Assembly (NCBI GenBank): GCA_030549495.1
Contig: JAUIRK010000285.1
Location: forward strand, 1-64,000
Length of the DNA stretch: 64,000 nucleotides
Direction of reading: 5' to 3'
Source of the DNA: Nectonema munidae
Taxonomy: Eukaryota > Nematomorpha > Nectonematoida > Nectonematidae
Shown: positions 11,467 through 23,500 of the stretch, piece after piece
How the letters are laid out: every line of letters starts with the position of its first letter
How positions within the stretch are numbered: the first letter of the stretch is position 1
Translations under genes and position numbers: made by a program
The notes under the pieces: generated by a model
Database searches by the model: none
The model's input: only the letters and a program-made list of their open reading frames with translations
What the model was told of the DNA's origin: nothing

Positions 11467-12697
11467 ATCTATAGTTGCTGATAATATTCTTTTTTATTTG
11501 GAAGAAAAGAATTTGATTAACACTAACCAACATGGTTTTCTGAAAAGAAATCTACTGTAACATAATTATTGGAGTTCCATGATGATGTTACTAATCTCCT
11601 TGAAAATAATGACACGGTTGATGTTTTATACTTTGACTTTCGAAAGGCAATTGACAAAGTTCCGCATAATTATTTACTCAGTAAATTGAAGGCCTATAAC
11701 ATTAACTCTGGAATTATTGATTGGATTGATAACTTCTTGACCGATAGAACGTAGTTTGTCGCCGTGAATGGCCACATATCAAATTCAAGTAGAGTGACTA
11801 GTGGTGTTATCCAAGGTAGTGTGATAGGACCACTACTTTTCAACATTTACATAAATGATCTGCATACCCAAGTTCGTTCTCGCTTAAAATTGTTTGCTGA
11901 TGATCTTAAAATGTACTCGGAATCAACTAACAAATCTAAACTACAACTTCAAGCCGACCTTTTTACTTTATACCAATGGTGTCACACTTGGGGTATGGAT
12001 TTAAACTTTTCTAAATGTTATCATTTACAAATTGGTTTAAATAATAGCGTCACTTACTACATAGGTGGTTATAATATTAAGCGTACCGCACAAATTAACG
12101 ATTTAGGAATTATTATTGATGATGCTCTCAAATTTAAACTTCAATTTTCAAAAATCATCTCGAAAGCCTACGCTATATTCCATTTAGTTCTTTGATATTT
12201 ATCTTCCTTTGAACCCGAGATAGCAAAACCTATATATAAAGCTTTGATACGACACATCCTTTATTACGGTAATGTTATAGCGCAACCTACCTGCATAAAA
12301 AATATGAAAACTTTGGAGAAAGTACAGCAACATATAACCAAAAGAATGAAAGGCTTCAAAGAACTGCACTATAAAGAACGATTGCAGACTCTGTCCTTAC
12401 CACTTCTGTCATACAGATATAAAAGAAACGACATGATAACAGTATTTAACATCATAAACAAAAACATCATATCTTTCATCATAAGACAACAAAAAATGTG
12501 TGAAAACAAGCTGTCATGTAAAATGTGCTTTCATCATTTTATATAAAAGGAAGGTATGAAAGATACCAATACGCATATATCTCCAAACATCATTTATCCC
12601 AATACGATGTACTGGCAAGTAGGCTACTTCAAAATAAATACATAAAGTATAAAATTACAAACTTGAAAGGGTATCTCAAGAATAATTATTATACTTA
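11467..12697 (+). mobile_element. CR1/Jockey-type LINE fragment (reverse transcriptase)
   Basis: Broken reverse-transcriptase frames run in order: NTNQHGFLK (11520s), DVLYFDFRKAIDKVPHNYLL (11569-11754), SGVIQGSVIGPLLFNIYIND then KLFADDLKMYS (11764-12195, the catalytic ADD), and a thumb-like tail, RHILYYGNVIAQPT...KVQQHITKRMKG (12244-12546). No endonuclease domain is present, so it is 5' truncated, as is usual. Stops separate the pieces. It is cut by the hAT element that starts at 12698 and probably continues at 14750-14880. The clade call rests on motif style only. Confidence 0.75.
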
Positions 12698-14749
12698 GTG
12701 TTGCCAGGCAAAATTAATCAAAAATCCGTAAAACATGTTCTAAAAATCCGTAGAAATCCGTAGATTCAAATTTTTAATGAATGTCGGTTCTTCTATATTA
12801 TTTTTGATTAAAAATTAAATTTATTTAAAAAAAACTTAAAAAACTATTAAATAATAATCAACTTTTAAATATTTAATTGTGTGATGGTTTTGGAGTAACG
12901 GACGATAAAATTTTAACGACAATTTCTGGCGGATCGTAGTTGTAACAAAGTACACCTGGGTCGTTAGTTTCAACATCCAGAAGCCCTAATATTGTTGAAA
13001 GATTAATAAAGAAGAGAAAAATCTTATTTATTCAAAAGAAAAAAAATTTTCTCAAAACTATACCTGAAAAGACGCTCACAGTCTGCATTTGAATGAGGTA
13101 AAACTAACAATGCTATCATTAGTTCACAAAGTAATTGGAATCTTATTTTTCTTTCTAAGGTTTCTAATTTGCAAAGTTTTCCCCAAAAAGCGTCAACCTC
13201 ACAATTTTCCAAATCAAAGGGGATTTTCATAAATTGATAATCTAAAAACTCGCCAATCTATCCATAGGGACAATGTGCGGAAACCTTTCTACTAAAGCAT
13301 TAACTAAAAATATAAATTTCATAATTTGTTGTTAACTAAATGATGTTAAAAAATGCCTGATAAAGCCTTAATTTTAGTTCTTTCATTTGGATCCAAAATA
13401 CGAAGATGGGCTAAAATGGGATCTCCAAAGGGTAGCTTTGCTTTGAATAGATTAACAGCTCGGACATAATAATTTCTTATATTACTAACAAAAATATTAT
13501 TTTGAGAACATTTTCAAAGGTGTAAGATGAAAAAAGACAAAATAACCTCATGAATCCTTTCAGTTCATATCTGTCAATCTCATCCTCATTATCTTCTAAA
13601 AAAGCCGGCGTTTGATAAACTATAAAAATAGCCTCATCAGGTAACTGAAATTCCATATCAATACAAACGGTCGTTGGATCTTGTTTCGAAGAAATTTCCT
13701 CGGGTCTCACAAATCTGGCTAAAACGACTTGAGTGTGATCTGCATTTCAGGCAATAGTGTAATTGCTGCATGCTTACGATCTCCTCTATCTGTACTCTCA
13801 TCCATCATTAGACTATAATAATTGCTTTTCATGAAGTTTATGGTTTGATTTTCAATGTAGGGAGCCATCGCAGACTTAATAATACATGTTGCTTTAGTTC
13901 GTTTGCATTGAATTTTTTTGCAATTTCCGAATAAGAGCACAATTTCGTTAAAAGTTCGAAAAAATGATCACGGCGAAGAAAAAAATAAGTTGTGCTCCAT
14001 CATCCAATTGCAAAAAATAACCTCAGATTTGTTGACTGGATATTGACATTTTTCTTTAGTAAAAGACTTGAAAGCTTTTTTTCTGTTTCCCTTACAGTTT
14101 TTTCATTTTTAACGTGGATTGTAGTTTTAGCATGTTTTTCGAGATCTTTAATTCCAAGCTTAGTAACCAATAGCTTTTTAGAGCATAATTTACAAAAGGC
14201 TGTACCTTTTGATCCACCACTTTTCAGCCAGCTTAACTTTTTCTCCCACTCACTTTTATAAGTAAATAAAAAAAATTTGACACGCATGATTTAAATCCTG
14301 TTTGAATTAGAGAAAAAACAAAACCAAACACTGTATTGTATACGACTGCCGTTTAAACAACGTTTATAATTTATTTTATTCCTAGAAAAATGTTCAAAGT
14401 TAATTAAAAAATATGAATAAAAATGCTAGCAAAGAGAATTAAGCCATTTTTGATTTTTTTTTACTTGAACAATAGTGACAGCTTACTGCCTGGAAACTAA
14501 AACTCTAGAATTTTTAATAAAAAAAGTTTAGTAAAAAATGTATTATTACTTATAAACTCTCTTTTCGATAAAAGAAAAAAAATTATTCATAAATTTAGTG
14601 GCAAAAATCCGTAAAAAATCCGTAGAAAAAAAATCCGTAAAAAAATCCGAACGAGTCAAAAATCCGTCCGTAGAATATCCGTAGACAATTTTTGCCTCAA
14701 AAATCCGTAAAATACGGATAAATCCGTAGATCTAGCAACACTGTACTTA
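12690..14749. repeat. 8-bp target-site duplication around hAT
   Basis: TATACTTA (12690-12697) and TGTACTTA (14742-14749) flank the hAT at 12698-14741, with one mismatch. The 8-bp length is diagnostic of hAT insertions. Confidence 0.6.
12698..14741 (-). mobile_element. hAT transposon remnant (BED finger, ZNF862-like)
   Basis: The ends are GTGTTGCCAGGC and, reversed, GTGTTGCTAGAT. Minus-strand transposase pieces appear in the right order: a BED-type zinc finger (14287-14000; AFCKLCSKKLLVTKLG then KHAKTTIH), a core piece with NYYSLMMDESTDRGDRKHAA (13940-13719; the Asp of the DDE triad region), a middle piece (13710-13477) and the C-terminal dimerisation motif LVLPHSNADCERLFR (13230-13024). Stops and frame changes separate them, so it is inactive. 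Many copies of AAAATCCGTAG crowd both ends. It sits inside the LINE described at 11467. Confidence 0.78.
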
Positions 14750-15633
14750 TATCTCTTACTACGTTATTTTACAATCTCCCTAAAACAATACTTATTTTAT
14801 AATCTCCCAATTTCACGAATTCTCTAAAAGTTTTAGAGATTTACCAAATTTATACTTTCATAATTTTACTGTAACATATATAGAATATATGAAAAAAAAT
14901 TTTTTTTAAGTGTATATTCAAGGGGATATATAAAAACAACTAATATAAATTGGGATTTAAAAAACAACCAATAATTAATTCTTTTGAGGGGATATAGGTG
15001 TATTTATGTGTATTTGGATAAAAAGACGCTGCGCATAAGAATATTAAGATATTTGAGTAACACTCTTAGGTGACTATTTATCTAAAAAGCCCAAAATTCA
15101 TTGAAATTATATGAACCAGGTCGGTAAATTGCTAATGAGCCGATGCCTTTATAAATAAATCATTATAAATAATGTCCAGTTGTCCCAAACTGGAATTGAG
15201 TCTTTGATTCTCAATTTTGACTATCCTTGCTATCTGTCCACGTATTCTCTTGGATGCTATACCTACAACTGAATAAATTATTTTAAACTATCATCATTTT
15301 TTGACATAGAAATTATCATGAATTATGTTATAAAATTATTTATCACAAAATTTTTATTTTTACACCAATTAAAAATTAAATCTACATGTAAATTCCACAT
15401 AACTGTATTGATAAGTTCATTGTTTTTTATTTTAGATAAAGAAAAGTATTTGCGGTAACACTATGTCGTTGATAGTAATGTTGAAAAAATGGGTGCCAGA
15501 ATGCATTCCTGGGATACTGGGATTACCTGGGATTAGTAGTATTTTGAAAAGTGTATCATTAAATGTAACTCTTTTCAAATATAAAAAGAAAAAATACATT
15601 GGATTTTTACTGGCATCGCTGTTGTGTATATGC
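14750..15633. other. probable LINE 3' end, then unassigned AT-rich DNA
   Basis: 14750-14880 appears to resume the interrupted LINE (non-coding, TACAATCTCCC words). Beyond that I see no gene up to the transposon at 15642. Confidence 0.4.
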
Positions 15634-15908
15634 ATATATATTAGGGTGGTCCTTATTTTTAAAAAATTATTTTGTTTCACTCTTAACTTTTTAAATGGCG
15701 CCTTTTAACAAATAAATAAGATATTTAAATTTTGAAACAAAAAACCTAACGTTTTCAGGTAGCGCAAAGCTTTTTAAAATTAATACAGGTAATATTAACA
15801 AAATTTTTAAATAATTTTAATTTTTCAAATTTAAATTTTGTTTTAATTTTAAGAATAATTTTAATTTTTCCGATTTAAATTTTGTTTAGATTTTAAGTTT
15901 GTATAATT

Positions 15909-17429
15909 ATGCCAAAAACAAGATTGAAAACAAAAGTTTACTTAATCGAAACTATAATTTCCTTTTTACACGGTTCAAAGTTACCTTCTAACAAAATGGC
16001 TATTGGGTTATTTCTTCATTATCATCTTGATCTCAATCAAACTATTCGTAATTCATCGCATCAAACTATTAAAGCAATTTTATTATTCTGGGAGAAAGCT
16101 CGCATTCCAACAAAAGATTTTCAAAATTGTCAAACTAAATTAGAAAATATATTTCAAAAGTGGAAACTTCTTAAAAAAAATAAAAATAGAAAAACTTTAA
16201 CACAACAAAAAAATGAAAATGCATTTATTGAAATTTTAGATGATCTTTTTGATTTAAGTCATTCAAATGCAATGAATTTAATAAACTTGGAAGATAGAGA
16301 GTTTTTAAGACTTCAACAGGAAAAAGGAAGAAAAGGTTCAATGATAGGAGTTGACAAAAAGTTATGTGTTAAAGAAAAGAAAAAACTTGAAAGTATTCAG
16401 AAGAATGAAATTAGAAAAATTAAAATGAATAAAGAATGTGAAATATATAAAAAGAAAACTTTATTAGAAAGTGATATACTTTTTTCAGATCAAAGTGATA
16501 ATGATAATGAAAAAAATGATAATAAAGAAAAAAATGATTGTTCTTTAGCTATAAAGTTAAAACGAGGAAGAAAGTGCTTTCTACCTCCAGATTTATCAGT
16601 AGCATTAGATAGAGCAAAAATATCAGATAGAAATGCATCATTAATAGTAGCTGAAACATTATCTAGTTGTGGGAAAAATCTTGAAAATATAGCAATCAAT
16701 CGTTCAACAATTAGAAGAAAAGGGATAGTTCATCGTGCTACTTGCTCTAAAAAAATAAAAACAAATTTTTTTCCTCGTGTTCCTTTGGTGGTACATTGGG
16801 ATAGCAAATTTTTAACTGACATTTCAAGAACAGAAAAAATCGATAGAATCCCAATTCTTGTTTCTGGTATTGAAATTTTTAAATTGTTAACTGTTTCTAA
16901 AATAAAATCAACAACAGGAAAAAATCAAGCTATGGCCATAGTTGATACAATTAAAGACTGGAAACTTGAAGATAACTTAAAAGGCATGTGCTTTGATACA
17001 ACAAGCTCTAATACAGGATTATACAATGGTGCTTGTGTGTTAGTTGAAAAACTGCTTGGCAAAAAATTATTATGGTTTGCATGTAGACATCATATAATGG
17101 AATTAATAATCAGTGCCGCTTTTCAGTCTTGTTTTGGCTCAACATCGTTAAATATTGTTTTATTGTTTAAGCGTTTTCAAGAATTTTGGAGAAATATTAA
17201 CATCTGTAAATATGAAAGTGGAATGCAAAATAAAAACGTAAAGCCATACATTAAAAATTTTCGAGAAGAAATACTGACGTTTTCAAGAATGTGCTTAAAT
17301 CAAAATCAACCGAGAGATGATTATAAAGAATTTTTAGAGCTAGTTATTTTATTTTTAGAAGGCAATGAAGAAAAAAAATATAACATTCAAAAAACCAGGT
17401 GCAATGCATCATGCTCGTTGGATGTCTAA
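15909..17429 (+). CDS. hAT-like transposase, N-terminal and catalytic part
   Basis: A 506-codon frame from ATG 15909. It has a Lys/Arg-rich N-terminal half (about 1-230, with an acidic DQSDNDNEKNDN patch near 197) and then a catalytic-looking core: VVHWDSKFL near 298 (candidate first Asp), GMCFDTTSSNTGLYNGACV near 360 (candidate second Asp) and LWFACRHHIMELI near 389. A Cys-x-x-His motif after the second Asp is a hallmark of hAT-type RNase-H-fold transposases. The frame drifts into RCNASCSLDV and stops. The real continuation, KKPGAMHHARWMSK, is one base ahead (+1) at the GAAGAAAAAAAAT run near 17370, so one extra A here, or ribosomal +1 shifting, would explain the break. The family's third catalytic residue should be in the downstream frame. 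Confidence 0.8.
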   Translation: MPKTRLKTKVYLIETIISFLHGSKLPSNKMAIGLFLHYHLDLNQTIRNSSHQTIKAILLFWEKARIPTKDFQNCQTKLENIFQKWKLLKKNKNRKTLTQQKNENAFIEILDDLFDLSHSNAMNLINLEDREFLRLQQEKGRKGSMIGVDKKLCVKEKKKLESIQKNEIRKIKMNKECEIYKKKTLLESDILFSDQSDNDNEKNDNKEKNDCSLAIKLKRGRKCFLPPDLSVALDRAKISDRNASLIVAETLSSCGKNLENIAINRSTIRRKGIVHRATCSKKIKTNFFPRVPLVVHWDSKFLTDISRTEKIDRIPILVSGIEIFKLLTVSKIKSTTGKNQAMAIVDTIKDWKLEDNLKGMCFDTTSSNTGLYNGACVLVEKLLGKKLLWFACRHHIMELIISAAFQSCFGSTSLNIVLLFKRFQEFWRNINICKYESGMQNKNVKPYIKNFREEILTFSRMCLNQNQPRDDYKEFLELVILFLEGNEEKKYNIQKTRCNASCSLDV

Positions 17430-18138
17430 AGTACTGTATTCATTTAAAATCTGGATGTTTAGAGCTCAATTTAAACTTACTTGCTTTGAAGAAAATGCAT
17501 TACGCCAAATTTGTATTTTTGTTGTTAGAGTTTATGTAAAAGCATGGTTTACTGCACCTTTAGCTTCTAGTGCTCCCTTAAATGATATTCAGTTGCTCAA
17601 CTCTCTGTTAGAATATAAAAGTATTAATATAGCCATTTCAAAATGCACATCAGAAAAGTTAGCTAGACATTTATGGTATATTTCTGAACCCAATTGCGCT
17701 TTAGCTTTATTTGATGAAAATGTTGATTTTATAACAAAAAGGAAAATGATATTGGCAATGAAAGAAAAACCACATTTTTCAAAAGACAGAAGACTAAAGA
17801 TTGACCTTAAGTCTTTTCAGAAGAAAAAATTAGAAGACTTTGTTTCTCAAAAATCTATGGAATTTTTTATACAAATGAATATACCAACTTCTTTTTTAGA
17901 AATTGATCCCAAAATTTGGAATCTGCAACCAAATTATCAAAATGTGATGAAAACAATAAATTCAATAAAAGTAGTGAACGACCATGCTGAAAGAGGAGTT
18001 GCTCTAATTCAAGAATACAGTGGTTACCTTACACGATCCGAAGAACAACTACAATTCTTATTACAAGTTATAGAAAATCATCGACAAAAATATCCAAATA
18101 GCACAAAATCTACATTAGTTGCAAAACAAGCCTTTTAA
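17365..18138 (+). CDS. hAT-like transposase, C-terminal part (+1 frame)
   Basis: A 257-codon frame overlapping the previous one by 65 bp. It starts at an ATG just before the A-run and reads FKKPGAMHHARWMSKVLYSF, FVVRVYVKAWFTAPLASSAP, ARHLWYISEPNCALALFDEN and ends near NDHAERGVALIQEYSG. I recognise PGAMH-ARWM and WFTAPLA as conserved in this transposase lineage, and NDHAERGV as the late part carrying the candidate final Glu. It is therefore the same protein as the upstream frame, not a separate gene. Nothing else in it is broken. Confidence 0.75.
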   Translation: MKKKNITFKKPGAMHHARWMSKVLYSFKIWMFRAQFKLTCFEENALRQICIFVVRVYVKAWFTAPLASSAPLNDIQLLNSLLEYKSINIAISKCTSEKLARHLWYISEPNCALALFDENVDFITKRKMILAMKEKPHFSKDRRLKIDLKSFQKKKLEDFVSQKSMEFFIQMNIPTSFLEIDPKIWNLQPNYQNVMKTINSIKVVNDHAERGVALIQEYSGYLTRSEEQLQFLLQVIENHRQKYPNSTKSTLVAKQAF

Positions 18139-18360
18139 AAATGGTTTTAAATAAATTTTAATTAAATTTTATGGTTTATAGTATATTTTTATAAATTTTT
18201 TCTAAAGTTAGGTTTTAAGTGCTCAGGAGATCAAAATTAATTTCTTAATATCACTGTTCTATTTATTCAAAATATAAAAAGGAGTATTTTTGTTACCTAA
18301 GACATGAAAAAAAACAAAATATTTTTTTTTGTATTAAATAAGGACCACCCTAATATATAT

Positions 18361-19782
18361 GTATCTTTATGTAGTTTCAAAAGCTATAGAAAAATATTAT
18401 TTGTTAAAGAGAAATTGATTCCATAGGATAAATGAGCATTTATGTAATCCTTTATATTATTCTTCTTCAACTCAACTATAAATTCATACTATTTCATCAT
18501 ACATGCTAAGAACGAACTCAAAAGAGTCAGCTGTACATTTTAGAAAAGAAATATCCAATTCCAAATAGAGTTATTTATTTTATGTGTAAAATTTTTATTA
18601 AATTTGTTAGCGCAAATATATTCAATCCATCTTTTATACATAACGTATTCTCATTTTTAATATTCATTATTTGATTAATACTACAAAACTTTTTATTTGA
18701 GTTGAATTTTAAAAAGTTGGTTAAATAATATTTTTCTCTTAAATTCTTTTTTATCGAGTTTTAATCAATAAGTTACTAGTTTTTTTCTATTTCTGAAGAA
18801 GTGTATCGCATACTTTAATTATACTGAAAACGTCTCAACTAATGCAAAGGATATATTTATATTCATAATAATTTTTTATAATTATTTTAGTAGATTTTTT
18901 AAGAAGTCAAATATTTTTTGGGTTAGATGACAGAATAAATTGAAGGGATCATTATAAATCAGTTCCATGAGTGAAAACCACTCAGTTTCTCTAGCTAAAG
19001 ATTGAAATAACTTAATATTCATTTCTTCCCATTAAACTTTTGGATCCTCAAAACCATAAATAATATAATTGGTAGATTCAAATATGTTTCTATCTAATTA
19101 ACTCTTTATAGAAGTTAAAAAAATGATAAATATTTACTTTTCTAACAGATTGCAATCTATAAATATTATCTACAAGACTTTAAACCTCTAGTATTGAAGC
19201 TTGATATTCAAATGAATTAAGGGGTAATTCGTTATAAACTAAATGGGCAGAGAAATCTTTTCGCCCATAAAAATAAGTTCTCCATATGATAAAGCTATTC
19301 TTGGAATATTAAAATTAGTAAAATCTCTTAATCTATATAAACTAAGTTTTAGGTCGCACCATGTTTGCTGTATGATCGAAAGGGGTCTAATTAGACATTC
19401 AGTTGGTTGTATGTCTCTATTATTTATTTTTCAAGATATATATTTTGGGAGCTTAAAGTGATTTTTTCAAGGAATTTATTCTTTATAATTATTATTATTC
19501 AATTTATATATTTCGAAAATAAGTTAAATTTTATGTTTTATTTCTAAAAATAGCTACTTTCTCCCATTGGATACTGTTTTTTTTATTAAATTCCAAATAT
19601 TTAATTTTTAATATTTTATTTTTTTATTTTTATTTATGAAATTATCCAAATAAAGTACAGACGAAAATATATTTTTGCGCGAAAATAGCTTCAAGCCAAG
19701 TCTTAATAAACAATTAATTTGGATTAAAGTTTATTTAAAAAATTTTACAATCGAATTTACAGAATTTGATTTAATTATTAAA
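18361..19782. other. upstream region of E2F7/8-like gene
   Basis: AT-rich sequence between the transposon and the first E2F exon. It probably holds the promoter and 5' UTR. I see no clear TATA/Inr pair or E2F-type TTTSGCGC site, so no promoter is placed. A 72-codon frame at 19243 is not supported as a gene. Confidence 0.4.
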
Positions 19783-20546
19783 ATGAATAAACATAATTCA
19801 TCTGATTTTAAACAAAGTTTTATAAGAAATGTATTCTCTACTCCTAAGAATTGCAGAAATCTTTCTAAGGGGGATGAAAATGGATCTTCTCCTAATGCAA
19901 ATTTACGTTTGCTTCTTCAAGTATTAAGCCCTGAATTACGAAAACGAAATACACTTGTATCTAAGGATCTGAATACTCCAAAAATTAATTTATCCCGAAA
20001 AATCGCTAATGATATGAATATTATTAGTGCTCCTCATAAGGAAATATCAAATTTAAATAATGAAAGGTCTCTCAGCAGATTATCTTCTAAGTAATAATTT
20101 TAAATATTTATATTTTTCTTTAATTCCTAAAATTATTTTATTTTTTACTAAAATTTGTTTTATAATTATTATCAGGAAAATGACCATTGTTATTCTTATA
20201 TTTTATACTAAATGAGTATATTTATACTGAACTCAAATTTTAGGTTTATCTCATTTTTCTCAGATTACCCTGAATCGAAAGACAAAGAGATTTCTATAGA
20301 TCAAATGGCTTCAACATTGAGTAATAAAAATTGTATTTTATATTAATAATATTTTTTTACACATAGTGACTAGATTAGTGATAAATATTTGATAATGCAT
20401 TTTTTTATGTTTTAGATGTTCAAAAAAGGAGAATATACGATGTCGTTAACGTACTTGAAAGTCTTGCTATCGTTTCTAAATATTCAAAAAATACATACAT
20501 CTGGCATGGGAAGATGAATCTTGACGCAACATTATTGGATTTACAA
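19783..20546 (+). CDS. E2F7/8-like: E2F7/8-like exons 1-3: N-terminus and DNA-binding domain 1
   Basis: Exon 1 starts at ATG 19783 (AAAATGA context) and ends at TCTTCTAA|GTAATA (20090). Exon 2 (20244-20320, after AAATTTTAG) reads [20 protein letters not shown] then MASTL. Exon 3 (20416-20546, after TGTTTTAG) reads [20 protein letters not shown] then KNTYIWHGK. Splicing is phase 2 then phase 1, giving one continuous winged-helix domain: [37 protein letters not shown]. The [12 protein letters not shown] helix contacts DNA in E2F proteins. The exon 3 donor, CAA|GTTTTT, is weak but leaves phase 0, which matches exon 4. The introns are short (153 and 95 bp). Confidence 0.87.
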
Positions 20547-23500
20547 GTTTTTCTTATTTTTAATGTTTTTCCTCTGAAAAATGAGGTTCTTCAATAATTC
20601 TTTTTTACCTATGAATTCGTCTTTTTGAATTATAAAATAAATTATTTAGCAAGATTCATGACGTAATTCCTAAATTTTTGTGGTTAAGGGTTCATATGAT
20701 TTTAAAATTTTTTTTAGAGGTTCCATTGCGAATAAAGATTCAGAAACCCTGATACAAATAATGAATGTGTGAACTTTATTTTCAATCCATGCTCTATTTC
20801 TTTATCTATCATTTCCTTATTTATGAACGTGCTTGATCGAATGGTGTATTAATAATGTCTTTTTCTAATCTCTGCTTTTTGAACTTATAAGAACTTTTTT
20901 TAATGTCCAAGATTTTTTTATCCTTAAATAACTAAATCTGTTATCTTAATTTCTCCAAGTTAAAGTCTAATACTGTCAGACCTCATTTATTCGACACAGT
21001 TGGTTGCACACATATTCTAGCGAATTGTCGGATTAACGAAATTTCCACCAAAAAATGACTTATGACATAAAGATTCAATTGGTAAAAAAAGTAAAGAAAC
21101 TAGTTCTTCCTCAATGCATTATCTTTAGGTACAGCAAGTTTTTGGCGTACCAGTCCTTAAAAATCTTTTAATATCCTCTCTATCGGATTAACAATCTCTA
21201 CAAGCATGTCTAAAAGAAGATAGTTGGGATTTAAGCTCTGTTGGTTTTGGAATGTGAATGTCGCAATAACGGGGGAGAAAAACATTGAAAAATCGGTTAC
21301 AGTCAATAGTGTATCGTTTATCCGAGTTGTCTGATAAACGAGGTCCGAATATATTTGGATATTCACTATCTTGTAATAATTAATTTTTTAATCTTTTCGT
21401 TGCAAAAGAAAATTTGCAACCAGTGTGAAAACAATGACCTAAGAAATTAAAATCCTCCGCTTTAAATGTATAAAATTCCATTGAAAAATAAAGGAAAGGA
21501 TCAGTCTTGAAAATTTCGTTCCTCAAAACGCAAAACTTTAAATGAATAACTTGTGATTTTAATATGTTTAAAGTAAAGTAACTGTATGTACCATAATCGT
21601 CTATCATGCAATATCGAGTAAGTTTTCCAACACAAAGCATGCTTTTATCATTCATATCTTTTCTATTATGTTAGTTTTATTTTTGATTGACAGATTGCAT
21701 TAGCTTAGCTTCATTTTTTAAATCCTTGACACTTATCAATTTTTAATGGAGGAATTTTAGGATAAATAAATATAAAGCTTGTTCCCTTATTTTATATATT
21801 AATCTTTAGGCGCACAATTTTAAAAACTATTCATCTACCTTTTTTCAAATGGTTATACTCAAAAATTCAATCTTCTGAAAAATTTAGTTTTGTTTAAAAA
21901 TTTATTTCATTGACGTAATAATATTTTTTAATTCAGAAACTTGCTGTTAAAATGGACTTACCAAATAAACTTCGAAGCGCTTTGCTTAATTCTCAAGATT
22001 CAAAATCCCTGGAGAACTTTAAATCTTTAGGTACTCATATCGCATTCTTTTTACGGGTTTATACCAAGGATACAATAATAACAAAATTTGCAGATTTTCA
22101 GTTTTCGATGAAAGATCATATTGACATCTATTGACTAATAAGAAAATCCGCAAAGTAAAATTCATTATCGTTATTACATAAGAAAGAATATTGAGCATTC
22201 TATTCTCTGCTATAGGACTTTTTGGAGTCCCTAAACACTATTGGATGCTGGCTATATTGCCAAATACGTTTTGCCCGATAAAAACTTTATATACCTTTCC
22301 TCTTCATATTTTTTATTTACATATTTATCTATTTTTAAAGTTAATAATATTTCATTTTTTGTAAGTAGTCAAGCCGAAAAATCCGCCCTTCGATTATATC
22401 CGACAAGCTCAACATTCGTTAACTTTTTTTGAGAACCGATTTCTTTACCGGAGAAATTTTTGCTTTGAAAATCCGTCAATCTTGAAGATCCGTCATTTTT
22501 TTCAGGAACCAAATGTGACGGAAAACGCGGCTTCACTATTAGAAGAAAATATAACGTTTTGTTATTTTGAGATATTTTTATCAAAAACAACCATTAAACA
22601 CAGTAGACTCTCTCGAAACCGGATACCTTAGTGCGAACAAAAATTTTTCGGGTTTCTTGAAAAGTCTAATATAATCTCATATTTCAACTTCAAATGGCCA
22701 AACCTTCGAGCGAATTGCTACGTAGTTTTAGCTAAGTTCAATGGGTCAAACTAAACAAGCAAAGGAATTAATTAAACAACTATAAAGGATCAAAAACTCA
22801 GTTTTTATTAAAAACATTATTAAAAAATATATAAATGATAACAGTAATTTTACCTATGTTATTTTCAATAACATTCAAAGGAATTGTCTGAAACACATGC
22901 AAAAATAAAATTAATTTTAGTTGAATCATTTAAGTTTGTTTAATTATATTGATAAAGATTGTTGATTATAGATAGAGATTATTTATAGAAGTATTTAAAA
23001 AAAAATCAATCTTGGTTTCAGGTTATTAGAAAAATTATCAACGAAAAAAATAAAGTCCGGTTTTTATAAAGCATTTTAGTAGTTTTAGACAAATTATTTT
23101 TCCAGAATTGGGAATTTCGGTTTTCATCAGCAATTATAGTGCATTTAAAATAGGGCATTTTTGGGACCAAAACAAAATTCCGGTTTTTCGTGAAGTCCGG
23201 TTTCAAGAGAGTCCAGTTTGTGGAGAGTCTACTGTATATGCAATTGAAAATGCACACATTCGCAATTCAGAATAACTTATTTCTCTATTCTTTTAAAATA
23301 AGATATTTATTTATTATTAAATGCAAACCTATTTATTTAAATGTGTGATTTTTCAACTTCAAAATTAATTAATTTTCGATATTGGAGCTCTATAAAATTT
23401 TGAAAATATGTTCAAATGTGAATACTTAAATTGTTTTAAAATGGCAACTTATTCGATGCAAAAATCAAAAAGTTATTGACACTTGGAAAATGTACTTAAG

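Larger units (their letters stand above)
15642..18352 (+). mobile_element. nearly intact hAT-like DNA transposon, 2.7 kb
   Basis: The inverted ends share 17 identical bases, TAGGGTGGTCCTTATTT. An 8-bp ATATATAT duplication flanks the element. The interior holds one transposase gene read in two overlapping frames (15909-17429 and 17365-18138) and about 200-270 bp of non-coding sequence at each side. Identical ends, matching duplication and long frames argue for recent activity. The gene style (DTTSSNTG followed by ACRHH) is one I know from many uncharacterised arthropod and cnidarian predicted proteins. Confidence 0.85.
15634..18360. repeat. perfect 8-bp target-site duplication ATATATAT
   Basis: ATATATAT lies directly outside both ends (15634-15641 and 18353-18360) of the transposon at 15642-18352. 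Its low complexity weakens it as proof, but the length agrees with hAT-superfamily elements. Confidence 0.6.
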
